NCBI RefSeq assembly: GCF_018531425.1
Contig: NZ_JAHBOI010000001.1
Coordinates: 186,001-250,000 of the forward strand
DNA length: 64,000 nucleotides
Direction: 5' to 3'
DNA from: Paenarthrobacter sp. DKR-5
Lineage (GTDB): Bacteria > Actinomycetota > Actinomycetes > Actinomycetales > Micrococcaceae
Shown here: in pieces, positions 51,182 through 59,658 of the stretch
Numbering within the stretch: position 1 is the first letter of the stretch
How the letters are laid out: every line of letters begins with the position of its first letter
Notes under the pieces: generated by a model
Told to the model about the DNA's origin: nothing
The model's input: the letters and a program-made list of their open reading frames with translations, nothing else
Databases searched by the model: none
Translations under genes and position numbers: made by a program

Positions 51182-52555
51182 TCAGCCGCGCGAGATCTGC
51201 ACCATTTCCTCGCGCGGGACCACCTTGATGCGCTCCCGCTGCACGGCTCCTTCGGCGGCACTGTAGGCCTCGCCGAGTTCCCTTTCATGGGCGTCGAGCT
51301 TCAGCCAGCCCTGCCAGGTCGTGTACTCGATGCCGCGGGACTCCAGCAGTTCGATCACGGCTTTCTCGTCCGGATTTTCCGCCGGCGGCAGTTCGGGCTG
51401 GTCTTCGAGCAGGCAGCCGATCGTCTCCAAGGCGTCGCCCTTAGTGTGCCCGATCAGGCCCACGGGCCCCCGCTTGATCCAGCCCGTGGCGTAGATCCCG
51501 GGAACCGGCTCGCCATGGGCGTCCAGCACCCGGCCGGCCTCGTTCGGGACGACGCCGCGGCGGGAGTCGAACTCCAGTTCGTCGAGCTCGGAACCGAAGT
51601 AGCCGACGGCGCGGTAAACGGCCTGGACCGGGTAGTCCAGGATCTCGCCGGTGCCAACCACCTGGCCGTCGCCGTCGAGCTTGGTGCGCTCGAACTTGAT
51701 CCCCTCGACCTTGCCGTCCCCGTAAATCTCCACCGGGTTGTGCAGGAAGTGCAGGTGCAGCCGGCGCGAAGCCCCGGACGGCTCGTCATCCACCAGCCAG
51801 TTGGTCAGCGTCTTGACCATGGTCTTGGTCTGGTTGTTCGACTGGATCTGCCGGTCCGACTCCTCATCGAACTCGAAATCCTCCGGATACAGCACAATGT
51901 CCACATCCTTCGAATGCGACAACTCCCGCAGCTCCAGCGGCGTGAACTTCACCTGCGCCGGACCCCGCCGCCCAAACACATGCACATCCGTCACGGGAGA
52001 GCTCTTCAACCCCTGATACACGTTCTCCGGGATCTCCGTCACCAGCAGGTCATCGGCATGCTTCGACAACACCCGGGCAACATCCAGCGCCACGTTGCCG
52101 TTGCCGATCACCGCCACCTCCTTCGCCTCCAGCGGCCACTCCCGCGGCACATCCGGATGCCCGTCATACCAGGACACAAAATCAGCCGCGCCAAAGGAAC
52201 CCTCCAGCTCGATCCCGGGGATGTTCAGGTCCGCGTCCTTGATCGCCCCTGTCGCGAAGATCACGGCGTCGTAGAACTTGCGGATATCGTGCAGCGTGAT
52301 GTCCCGGCCGTAGGTGACATTGCCCAGGAAGCGGATGTCGCCGCGGTCCAGCACCTTGTGCAGCGCGTTCACGATCCCCTTGATCCGCGGGTGGTCCGGC
52401 GCCACCCCGTAGCGGATCAGCCCGTACGGCGCGGGGTACGCCTCGAACAGGTCGATGCTGACTTCGAAATCGCGCTCGGCTTTGGTGAGGATGTCGGCAG
52501 CGTAGACGCCTGCCGGGCCGGCACCGATGATGGCTACCCGGAGGGGACGGGGCAT
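51182..52555 (-). CDS. fprA: Ferredoxin/adrenodoxin-NADP+ reductase
   Basis: 457 residues. FAD loop VAIIGAGPAGVYAADIL at the N-terminus, NADP loop VAVIGNGNVALDVARVL near 155, VTDVHVFGRRGPAQVKFT near 190, and the late GWIKRGPVGLIGHTKGDA. This is the FprA/adrenodoxin-reductase type that passes electrons from NADPH to ferredoxins. ATG 52555 follows GGAAGGA. It abuts the 50423 gene tail to tail with 6 bp between. Confidence 0.93.
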   Translation of the reverse strand: MPRPLRVAIIGAGPAGVYAADILTKAERDFEVSIDLFEAYPAPYGLIRYGVAPDHPRIKGIVNALHKVLDRGDIRFLGNVTYGRDITLHDIRKFYDAVIFATGAIKDADLNIPGIELEGSFGAADFVSWYDGHPDVPREWPLEAKEVAVIGNGNVALDVARVLSKHADDLLVTEIPENVYQGLKSSPVTDVHVFGRRGPAQVKFTPLELRELSHSKDVDIVLYPEDFEFDEESDRQIQSNNQTKTMVKTLTNWLVDDEPSGASRRLHLHFLHNPVEIYGDGKVEGIKFERTKLDGDGQVVGTGEILDYPVQAVYRAVGYFGSELDELEFDSRRGVVPNEAGRVLDAHGEPVPGIYATGWIKRGPVGLIGHTKGDALETIGCLLEDQPELPPAENPDEKAVIELLESRGIEYTTWQGWLKLDAHERELGEAYSAAEGAVQRERIKVVPREEMVQISRG

Positions 52556-52640
52556 TGTTGGTCCTTCCAAGAACTCGCCGGGGACGGTTCCACTGGTGCG
52601 GGTCGCCGTCCGGGCGGCGCCGGGTCCGGCGCACAAGCAC

Positions 52641-53954
52641 CTATTCTAGGTCACTGCCGTTTTCCGCTGCCTCGGTCGTGAGCGCGGTCACCACCGCGGC
52701 ACCGGCCAGGCCGAGCGCGGCCACCGTCGCGGTCTCCGGCGTCACCCCTGCCTGCGCCAGCAGGACCGGCTGCCCGATGACGACGGCGAGCGCTCCGGCG
52801 ATGACGGGCCACGGCTGGCGCTGCCGGCCCTGTTCCAAAGCCACCGGATGCAGCTCCAGCTTCCCGGCCAGCCACACGACGGGGATCAGCACCGGCAGCA
52901 CCGCCAGTGCCAGCAGCGGCCGGGTCCACCACCACTGGGCACTGCCCAGCACCGGCGTCGGCACATGCAGCAGCAGCGAGACCACAATGATCAGGGCGAA
53001 CAGCGGAAGGTGCCACAGGTACAGGGTCATGGCCCGGCGTCCGACCGCGCCGACCAGGAACTGCAGCCAGCGCCAGCTCATCGCGTGCTCGAGGGCCGGA
53101 AGGATCAGCTGCAGGGTGCAGATCTGCGCGATGCCCAGCAGGATCAGGCAGATGGTGGGCGGGTTGAGGTTGACCAGCATGTCCTTCGCGTACGGTCCGT
53201 CATAGGTGATCCACCAGAGCAGTCCGTAGCAGGCGAGCACCGCCCCGAGCAGTTCCCACCAGCGCCGCCGCTTGAACCAGCCGTCCGCATAGAAGAAGCC
53301 GAGCTGCTGGATGAACAGCCAGACGAAGAGCATGTTCCAGACCCCCACCCCGCTGAGCACGGTGGTGAAGCTGAGCATGTCGAGCACGAGGGCGAAGGTG
53401 AAGATGACGGCGATGCTCGAGAGCGGCCGTGCGGCGTGCAGCTTCGCCATGAAGGGGACCAGGCTCTGGCAGATGAGGTAGGCGGCCAGGAACCAGACCG
53501 GCATGGCCACGCCCCTGCTGCTGAGGTCCAGCAGGGCCGGCGGGGCGCCCAGCATTGCGGCGATCCAGAGGGCCGCCGCGATGAAGCCGAACGCGGCGGC
53601 CGCCGGCCTGACCATCCGCAGCATCCGTGCGCGCAGGAAGTCCCAGCCGTCGCCGCCCCGGGCTGAGAGGGACCGCCAGGCGGTCAGTCCGGTGAAGCCT
53701 CCCATGACGAAGAACAGCGGCATGATCTGCCCGAACCAGCTCCCCTGCGCGAACCAGGTCTGGTGCGAAAGGGTGTTCTCCACAACGACGCCGCCCGGCC
53801 CGGCGTAGACCCCGATCATGAGCAGGTGCACGGCGGGGACCATCAGCAGGCAGCCGGCGCGGACGAGGTCGACCACCAGGTCCCGCGGGCGGGCGGCTGA
53901 ACCGTCCAGCGGGTGCGGCGTGGAGGTTCCGCGCTCCCCGGCTGTGCGCCTCAT
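52641..53954 (-). CDS. Acyltransferase family 3 membrane protein
   Basis: 437 residues with about twelve helices: VVDLVRAGCLLMVPAVHLLM near residue 30 (the R-x10-H acyltransferase signature variant), VMGGFTGLTAW near 85, and YLWHLPLFALI near 325. O-acetylates or acylates surface glycans or lipids. No fused domain, unlike the paralogue at 2256. GGGAGGGG precedes ATG 53954. Acceptor unknown. Confidence 0.82.
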   Translation of the reverse strand: MRRTAGERGTSTPHPLDGSAARPRDLVVDLVRAGCLLMVPAVHLLMIGVYAGPGGVVVENTLSHQTWFAQGSWFGQIMPLFFVMGGFTGLTAWRSLSARGGDGWDFLRARMLRMVRPAAAAFGFIAAALWIAAMLGAPPALLDLSSRGVAMPVWFLAAYLICQSLVPFMAKLHAARPLSSIAVIFTFALVLDMLSFTTVLSGVGVWNMLFVWLFIQQLGFFYADGWFKRRRWWELLGAVLACYGLLWWITYDGPYAKDMLVNLNPPTICLILLGIAQICTLQLILPALEHAMSWRWLQFLVGAVGRRAMTLYLWHLPLFALIIVVSLLLHVPTPVLGSAQWWWTRPLLALAVLPVLIPVVWLAGKLELHPVALEQGRQRQPWPVIAGALAVVIGQPVLLAQAGVTPETATVAALGLAGAAVVTALTTEAAENGSDLE

Positions 53955-54068
53955 CCGCCCCTCCCGCCGTCGACCTTCGGCACTGCCACTGCATGGCGCC
54001 ACTGCAAGGATTGTAGATCCGGGCCGGGGGAAGGAAAGAGGAATACGTCCCGGGCGTACGGTGTTGCT

Positions 54069-55070
54069 GTGAGAGTGCCTCAACCTGATGCTTCGGCCAC
54101 CGATTCCCTGTCAGTTTCCCCGTCGACGACGGCGGAGCGCCCGACCGCCGCACCCGCCCGCAGCGAGTCCGCCACGGGCATCATCTTCGGCATTGGCGCG
54201 TACGGGTTGTGGGGCCTGCTCCCGCTGTACTTCCTGGTGCTCAAACCGGCCGGCGCCGTCGAAATCGTCGCCAACCGTGTGGTGTGGTCGCTGATCTTCT
54301 GCGCCCTGCTGATCACCGTCACCCGCGCCTGGTCGCCGCTGCTGAGCGTGCTGCGGGACCGCCGGATTTTCGCCACGCTGGCCGTCGCGGCCGCACTGAT
54401 CGCCGTCAACTGGCTGACCTACACCTGGGGCGTGACGAACGGGCACGCCATCGAAACCTCCCTGGGCTACTTCATCAATCCCCTGGTCTCGGTCCTGCTC
54501 GGCGTCCTCGTCCTGAAGGAGCGGCTTCGCCCGCTGCAGTGGGCCGCCGTCGGCATCGGCTTCGTCGCGGTCATTGTCCTGACGGTCGCCTACGGCCAGC
54601 TGCCTTGGATCGCCCTGACCCTGGCGTTCAGTTTCGGTCTGTACGGGTTCGTCAAGAAGCGCGTGGGGCCGCGGGTGGATGCCGCCTCGAGCCTGACTGT
54701 CGAAACGATCGTGCTCACCCCGGCCGCCGTCGTCGTGATGGGAGTCCTGATGGCGCAGGGGCAGGCCACTGTGACGACCGCGGGCGCCGGCCACTTCTGG
54801 CTGATGGCCGCGTCCGGCGTCGTCACCGCCGTTCCCCTGCTCTTCTTCGGTGCCTCCGCGCGGCGGCTGCCGATGACCACCATCGGGCTGCTGCAGTATG
54901 TGGCCCCCCTGCTTCAGTTCACAATCGCCACCGTCATCCTGCACGAGCAGATGGGCCCCGAGCGCTGGGTAGGCTTCGGCATCGTCTGGCTGGCGCTGAT
55001 CGTGCTCACCGCGGACATGCTCCTCGTCAGCCGCGACAGCGCGCGCCTGAGGCGTGCCGCCGCCCGCTAG
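54069..55070 (+). CDS. rarD: RarD/EamA-family transporter
   Basis: 333 residues, ten helices in two EamA repeats: GIIFGIGAYGLWGLLPLYFL near residue 36, NWLTYTWGVTNGHAIETSLG near 115, GLLQYVAPLLQFTIATVILH near 275. This is the chloramphenicol-sensitive RarD subgroup; substrate unknown. GTG 54069 starts it; TACGGT six bases upstream may be a -10 for a leaderless message. A strong terminator follows. Confidence 0.88.
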   Translation: MRVPQPDASATDSLSVSPSTTAERPTAAPARSESATGIIFGIGAYGLWGLLPLYFLVLKPAGAVEIVANRVVWSLIFCALLITVTRAWSPLLSVLRDRRIFATLAVAAALIAVNWLTYTWGVTNGHAIETSLGYFINPLVSVLLGVLVLKERLRPLQWAAVGIGFVAVIVLTVAYGQLPWIALTLAFSFGLYGFVKKRVGPRVDAASSLTVETIVLTPAAVVVMGVLMAQGQATVTTAGAGHFWLMAASGVVTAVPLLFFGASARRLPMTTIGLLQYVAPLLQFTIATVILHEQMGPERWVGFGIVWLALIVLTADMLLVSRDSARLRRAAAR

Positions 55071-55091
55071 CTGTACTTTCCGCGGGCCAAG

Positions 55092-55136
55092 GGCCCGGCT
55101 GCAGGTTCCCCCAGGGGACTGCAGCCGGGCCTTTTT
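55092..55136 (+). terminator. Terminator of rarD
   Basis: GGCCCGGCTGCAG (55092-55104) pairs with CTGCAGCCGGGCC (55119-55131), followed by TTTTT. Confidence 0.9.
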
Positions 55137-55178
55137 GTCGTGCGGTCCGTAACTTCCCAACAAACTTTCGCCAAGCTC

Positions 55179-55227
55179 TTGCCAGCGCTGCACCCGGCAC
55201 CCATACTAAATGAACGCCATTCATTTA
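55179..55227 (+). promoter_or_regulatory. aguB promoter with TetR-type operator
   Basis: -35 TTGCCA (55179-55184), 17-bp spacer, -10 CATACT (55202-55207), then a perfect palindrome TAAATGAA-CGCCA-TTCATTTA (55207-55227) over the expected start. The same AAATGAA-N5-TTCATTT lies beside tetR at 61078-61096. Confidence 0.82.
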
Positions 55228-55254
55228 TGTGACTCATATCTCACCGGAGCAGCA

Positions 55255-56268
55255 ATGATTGAACTGACCAACCTCGAGCCGCCGGCCTCCCCCGCCCGGG
55301 TCCGCGACGCCGGCCGCACTCCCCTGCGCGTCGGACTGGTCCAGCACCGCTGGACGCCGGACGCGGACACCCTCCGGGCCGAGCTGAACGACGGCATCGC
55401 CCGCGCGGCGCAACTGGGGGCCGCCGTCGTCTTCCTCCCCGAGCTCACACTCTCCCGTTATCCCGCTGACACCCTTCCGGAAGCCGCCCCGCCGGAACAG
55501 GCCGAGGACCTGCTCGCCGGCCCCACGTTTGCCTTCGCCGCCCGCGCGGCCCGCGACAACGGCGTCTGCGTGCATGCCTCGCTCTACCAGCGCGCCGACG
55601 GCGGGGACGGGCTCGGCCTCAACACGGCCATCCTCGTCTCGCCGGCGGGCGAACTGATCGCCCGCACCCACAAGCTGCACATCCCGGTCACGGCCGGATA
55701 CTTCGAAGACAAGTACTTCCGCCAGGGACCCGCCACCGGGGACGCCTACCAAGTGCACGCCCCGGGCGAGCTCGGCGGCGCCCGGTTGGGCCTGCCGACC
55801 TGCTGGGACGAGTGGTTCCCCGAACTCGCGCGGCTCTACTCGCTCGGCGGCGCCGAGGTGCTGGTCTACCCCACCGCCATCGGCTCCGAGCCGTCCTTCC
55901 CCGACTTCGACACCCAGCCGCTGTGGCAGCAGGTGATCGTCGGCAACGGGATCGCCAACGGCCTCTTCATGGTGGTCCCGAACCGCTGGGGCGACGAAGG
56001 GAACGTGTCCTTCTACGGCTCATCCTTCATCTCCGACCCCTACGGGCGCATCCTCGTGCAGGCCCCGCGCCATGAGTCCGCGGTGCTTGTGGCGGATCTG
56101 GACCTGCAGCAGCGCACCGACTGGCTTGAGCTCTTTCCCTTCCTCACCACACGCCGGCCGGACACCTACGGCGCACTCACGGAACCGGTGCGCCGCGACG
56201 CACCCTTTGGCGCGCCGGCCGGCGCACCTGAGGCCCCCGCCCCGGCGATCCTGGACATGGCGCGCTGA
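55255..56268 (+). CDS. aguB: N-carbamoylputrescine amidase
   Basis: 337 residues, nitrilase superfamily. The catalytic triad is visible: E63 in FLPELTLSRYP, K140 in RTHKLHIPV, C183 in GLPTCWDEWFPELAR. It hydrolyses N-carbamoylputrescine to putrescine, CO2 and ammonia. It lies directly upstream of agmatine deiminase, with a one-base overlap, so the two complete agmatine to putrescine. GGAGCAGC precedes ATG 55255. The operator before it suggests TetR control. Confidence 0.93.
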   Translation: MIELTNLEPPASPARVRDAGRTPLRVGLVQHRWTPDADTLRAELNDGIARAAQLGAAVVFLPELTLSRYPADTLPEAAPPEQAEDLLAGPTFAFAARAARDNGVCVHASLYQRADGGDGLGLNTAILVSPAGELIARTHKLHIPVTAGYFEDKYFRQGPATGDAYQVHAPGELGGARLGLPTCWDEWFPELARLYSLGGAEVLVYPTAIGSEPSFPDFDTQPLWQQVIVGNGIANGLFMVVPNRWGDEGNVSFYGSSFISDPYGRILVQAPRHESAVLVADLDLQQRTDWLELFPFLTTRRPDTYGALTEPVRRDAPFGAPAGAPEAPAPAILDMAR

Positions 56269-57311
56269 TGGGCTGGCGCATGCCGGCCGAGACCGCGCCG
56301 CAGGCCCGCGTGTGGATGGCCTTCCCGCCGGGCGGCTACACCCTCGGCGACACCGAGGAACAGGCGCACGCCGCCCGCATCACCTGGGCCGCCGTCGCCA
56401 ACGCCGCCGTCGACTTCGAACCGGTGACCATGGTCCTCTCACCCGACGACGTCGAGCGGGCCCGAGCCTATCTGCGCCCGGAAGTGGACCTGCTCGTGGC
56501 ACCGCTGGATGACGCGTGGATGCGCGACATCGGCCCGTCCTTCGTCCTCAGCGACGACGGGCCGCCGCGGCTGGGTGCCGTCGACTGGGTGTTCAACGGC
56601 TGGGGCCGGCAGGACTGGGCCCGCTGGGACAAGGATTCGAAGATCGGCGCCCGGGTCACCGCGTGGGCCGGGGCGAACCTCATCGGCTCCGGCATGGTCA
56701 ACGAAGGCGGCGGCATCCAGGTCGACGGCGAAGGCACCGTGCTGGTGACGGAAACCGTGCAGCTGGATCCGCAGCGCAACCCGGGCCTGAGCCGGGACGA
56801 CGTCGAGGCCGAACTGCGGCGGACCATTGGCGCAGCGAAGGTGATCTGGCTGCCGCGCGGCCTGACCCGCGATTCCGGGCGGTACGGCACCCGCGGGCAC
56901 GTGGATATCGTCGCCGCCATTCCCAGCCCCGGGACCCTGCTGGTCCACCGCCAGACCAATCCGGCGCACCCGGACTACGCCGTGTGCGCCGACATCATCG
57001 ATTTCCTGGCGGGGACCAGGGACGCCGCCGGCCGGACCTGGAACATCCTCGAGGTCCCGGCGCCGGAAACCATCACCGACGACGAGGGGTTCGTGGACTA
57101 CAGCTACATCAACCACCTTGTCGTCAACGGGGGAGTCATCGCCTGCAGTTTCGCGGATCCGATGGATGACAAAGCACTCGCTATTCTCGCCGAAGCCTAC
57201 CCGGGCCGCCGCGTCGTCAGCATTGACGCGCGCGAGCTTTTCGCCCGCGGCGGAGGCATCCACTGCATCACCCAGCAGGAACCCCTGCTCGCCCAGAAAG
57301 GCCTAGTATGA
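56268..57311 (+). CDS. aguA: Agmatine deiminase
   Basis: 347 residues, guanidine-modifying fold: DDAWMRDIGPSFV near residue 85, GTRGHVDIVAAIP near 210, and the catalytic Cys near 333 in GGGIHCITQQEP. Converts agmatine to N-carbamoylputrescine and ammonia. It overlaps aguB at its start and the permease at its end, forming a three-gene operon. Confidence 0.94.
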   Translation: MGWRMPAETAPQARVWMAFPPGGYTLGDTEEQAHAARITWAAVANAAVDFEPVTMVLSPDDVERARAYLRPEVDLLVAPLDDAWMRDIGPSFVLSDDGPPRLGAVDWVFNGWGRQDWARWDKDSKIGARVTAWAGANLIGSGMVNEGGGIQVDGEGTVLVTETVQLDPQRNPGLSRDDVEAELRRTIGAAKVIWLPRGLTRDSGRYGTRGHVDIVAAIPSPGTLLVHRQTNPAHPDYAVCADIIDFLAGTRDAAGRTWNILEVPAPETITDDEGFVDYSYINHLVVNGGVIACSFADPMDDKALAILAEAYPGRRVVSIDARELFARGGGIHCITQQEPLLAQKGLV

Positions 57312-58921
57312 GCCAAGTGACCAGCCAGGATTCGGCGTCGGGGACGCCGGTCACAAACAGCCCCCTCCCCGCGGGAGACAGTCACCACCCTGACGAGTTC
57401 CATGATGCGCCGGGCACACGGCACGGCATCACCGGCAAGGGCCTCAAGGGCGGCCAACTCGGCCTGCTCGCCGTCGTTGTGCTGGGCATCTCCTCCGTGG
57501 CCCCCGCCTACAGCCTGACGAGTTCGCTGGGGCCGACCGTCAACGCCGTGGGGCTCCAGCTTCCGGCCATCTTCATCATCGCGTTCATCCCGATGATCCT
57601 CGTCGCGTTCGCCTACCGCGAGCTGAACGCGGACTCCCCCGACAGCGGCACCACCTTCACCTGGGCCACCAAGGCCTTCGGCCCGTTCGTGGGCTGGATG
57701 GGCGGCTGGGGGCTGCTCGCCGCGAACATCATCGTGCTCTCCAACCTTGCAGGCGTCGCGGTGGACTTCTTCTACCTCTTCCTTGCGCAGCTCTTCGGGG
57801 ATCCATCGCTGGCAGACCTGACGGGCAACAAGCCACTGAACATCGCGACGTGCCTGGCGTTCGTCGCCCTGGCCGTCTGGGTGAGCTACCGGGGCCTGCA
57901 CACCACCAAGCTCGTCCAGTACAGCATGGTGGGCTTCCAGGTCCTCGTGCTGGGCATCTTCATTGTCATGGCTCTCACGCACGCCGCATCCGGGGACACC
58001 CCGACGGCCATCGGGTTCAGCTGGGACTGGTTCAACCCCGCCAAGATCCAAAGCTTCGACCAGTTCGCGGCCGGCATGTCCCTCGCAGTGTTCGTGTACT
58101 GGGGCTGGGATGTCTGCCTGACCGTGAACGAGGAGACCAAGGGCGGCAAAGGCACCGCGGGCAAGGCGGGGACGACGACGGCGGTTGCCGTCCTGGGCCT
58201 GTACATCGCGGTGATCGTGGCCACGATGATGGTCGCAGGCATCGGCAGCGACGGGATCGGCCTGAGCAATGCCGACAACCAGTCCAACATCTTCGCCGCC
58301 CTGGCTTCCCCCGTGATGGGCCCGCTGGCCATCCTGATGTCGCTGGCCGTGCTTTCCGGCACTGCCTCCTCGCTGCAGTCCACCATGGCCTCCCCGGCGC
58401 GCAGCCTGCTCGCGATGAGCCACTACGGCGCGCTGCCGCCCAAGTTCTCGAGTGTGAGCAAGCGCTTCGGCTCCCCCGGCTACGCCACCATCGTGGCCGG
58501 GCTCATCTCCGGCGGGTTCTACGCGGTCATGAAGGTCGTGAGCGAGAACGTCCTCAACGACACCATCCTCGCCCTGGGCCTGATGATCTGCTTCTACTAC
58601 GGCCTGACTGCGTTCGCCTGCACCTGGTACTTCCGGCACAGCCTCTTCACGAGCGTGCGCAACTTCTTCATGCGCCTGCTCTTCCCGGTGATCGGCGGCG
58701 TGGTGCTGGCCGTGGTCTTCGCCCAGACGGCCGTCGACAGCTGGAGCCCCGGCTTCGGCAGCGGGTCCGAGCTGTTCGGCGTGGGCCTGGTGTTCCTCAT
58801 CGGCGTTGGGCTGCTGGCCCTGGGCTTTGTGGTCATGGCCATCACGTTCTGGCGCCGGCCCGGCTTCTTCCGGGGTGAGACCCTGCGCAAGGACACACCG
58901 GCCCTGGTGATCCCCGAGTAG
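57308..58921 (+). CDS. APC-family polyamine/amino acid permease
   Basis: 537 residues, 12 helices: VVLGISSVAPAYSLTSSLGP near residue 60, PDSGTTFTWATKAFGPFVGW near 115, FVYWGWDVCLTVNEETKGG near 260. Overlap with aguA (ATGA) argues that it imports agmatine or putrescine; this is from position, not family. A 14-bp hairpin follows. Confidence 0.87.
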   Translation: MSQVTSQDSASGTPVTNSPLPAGDSHHPDEFHDAPGTRHGITGKGLKGGQLGLLAVVVLGISSVAPAYSLTSSLGPTVNAVGLQLPAIFIIAFIPMILVAFAYRELNADSPDSGTTFTWATKAFGPFVGWMGGWGLLAANIIVLSNLAGVAVDFFYLFLAQLFGDPSLADLTGNKPLNIATCLAFVALAVWVSYRGLHTTKLVQYSMVGFQVLVLGIFIVMALTHAASGDTPTAIGFSWDWFNPAKIQSFDQFAAGMSLAVFVYWGWDVCLTVNEETKGGKGTAGKAGTTTAVAVLGLYIAVIVATMMVAGIGSDGIGLSNADNQSNIFAALASPVMGPLAILMSLAVLSGTASSLQSTMASPARSLLAMSHYGALPPKFSSVSKRFGSPGYATIVAGLISGGFYAVMKVVSENVLNDTILALGLMICFYYGLTAFACTWYFRHSLFTSVRNFFMRLLFPVIGGVVLAVVFAQTAVDSWSPGFGSGSELFGVGLVFLIGVGLLALGFVVMAITFWRRPGFFRGETLRKDTPALVIPE

Positions 58922-58963
58922 GCCGGTCCGGCTCTCAAGGCCGGGCTCTCAAAGCCGGTTCGA

Positions 58964-59007
58964 AACGCCTCCGGTGCTGCGGCTCATGCCGCGGCACCGG
59001 AGGCGTT
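58964..59007. terminator. Terminator of the aguBA-permease operon
   Basis: AACGCCTCCGGTGC (58964-58977) pairs with GCACCGGAGGCGTT (58994-59007). Confidence 0.78.
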
Positions 59008-59032
59008 CGCGTGCCCGGAGGCGGGGCGCGGT

Positions 59033-59410
59033 TCAGGCGGCGCCGGCAGTCCGGCGGCCCGTTCCGCGGTTGAAGGCCAGATGGCCGCCCAGAAGTCCGG
59101 CTCCTGCGGCAACCGTGTTGCCGGCGAGGCCGAGCCGCACACCAACCCGGTGGCTGCCGCGAATCCGTGCGACCAGGGAACCGAGAAGCAGGAACACGGA
59201 AATGTCGGTCCCCAAGGCGTGCACGGCGCCGATCCGGCGCTCAGGATGCACCGAGTGGCCCAGGACTGCTTTATGGAGAGGGCTGCGCCGGGCCCAGGCG
59301 ATGACCGGGCCGTGGACGAATTCCTGGGCTGCGGCCACCCGCTCCGAGAGGGCGCTCATGCCCACAGCCCGGAAGGCCCGTTGCGGCAGCGGCGCTTCGC
59401 TCATGCTCAT
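59033..59410 (-). CDS. Short DUF2231-like membrane protein, probably internally deleted
   Basis: 125 residues. RSPLHKAVLGHSVHPERRIG resembles the start of DUF2231 proteins and AGLLGGHLAFNRGTGRR their end; the usual middle helices are missing, as if two parts were joined. Two hydrophobic segments remain. It lies inside the polyamine locus on the opposite strand from the permease. Function unknown. ATG 59410 and 59404 both possible. Confidence 0.55.
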   Translation of the reverse strand: MSMSEAPLPQRAFRAVGMSALSERVAAAQEFVHGPVIAWARRSPLHKAVLGHSVHPERRIGAVHALGTDISVFLLLGSLVARIRGSHRVGVRLGLAGNTVAAGAGLLGGHLAFNRGTGRRTAGAA

Positions 59411-59514
59411 TCACGGTACGCACCCGACTCGGCCGCATAGGGACCACCTGTCCCTCTGCATTGCGATAGCAACCCGGACCGCGGATAGGGAAATTTCCCT
59501 CACCTGGGTCCAAA

Positions 59515-59576
59515 TTGCCCACGCCGGCGTCCAGGTTGCTCACGCCGGCGTCCCGGTTGCTACCGCCGGTGGCCTG
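59515..59576. repeat. 21-bp direct repeats
   Basis: TTGC(C/T)CACGCCGGCGTCC + (A/C)GG repeats at 59515 and 59536, with a diverged third copy at 59557. They lie in the gap (59411-59594) before the DUF2231-like gene; reverse reading gives an NLDAGV-type peptide repeat, but no gene is supported. Confidence 0.6.
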
Positions 59577-59594
59577 CGGACGCCGTTAACGCCG

Positions 59595-59637
59595 CCGGCC
59601 CCGGTTCCCGACCATCACGATCGGGAACCGGGGCCGG
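59595..59637. terminator. Terminator downstream of putrescine oxidase
   Basis: 17-bp perfect arms CCGGCCCCGGTTCCCGA (59595-59611) and 59621-59637, 9-base loop, just after the oxidase stop on the minus strand. Confidence 0.8.
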
Positions 59638-59658
59638 CCCGGAAGGCTGTGTCCGCCG

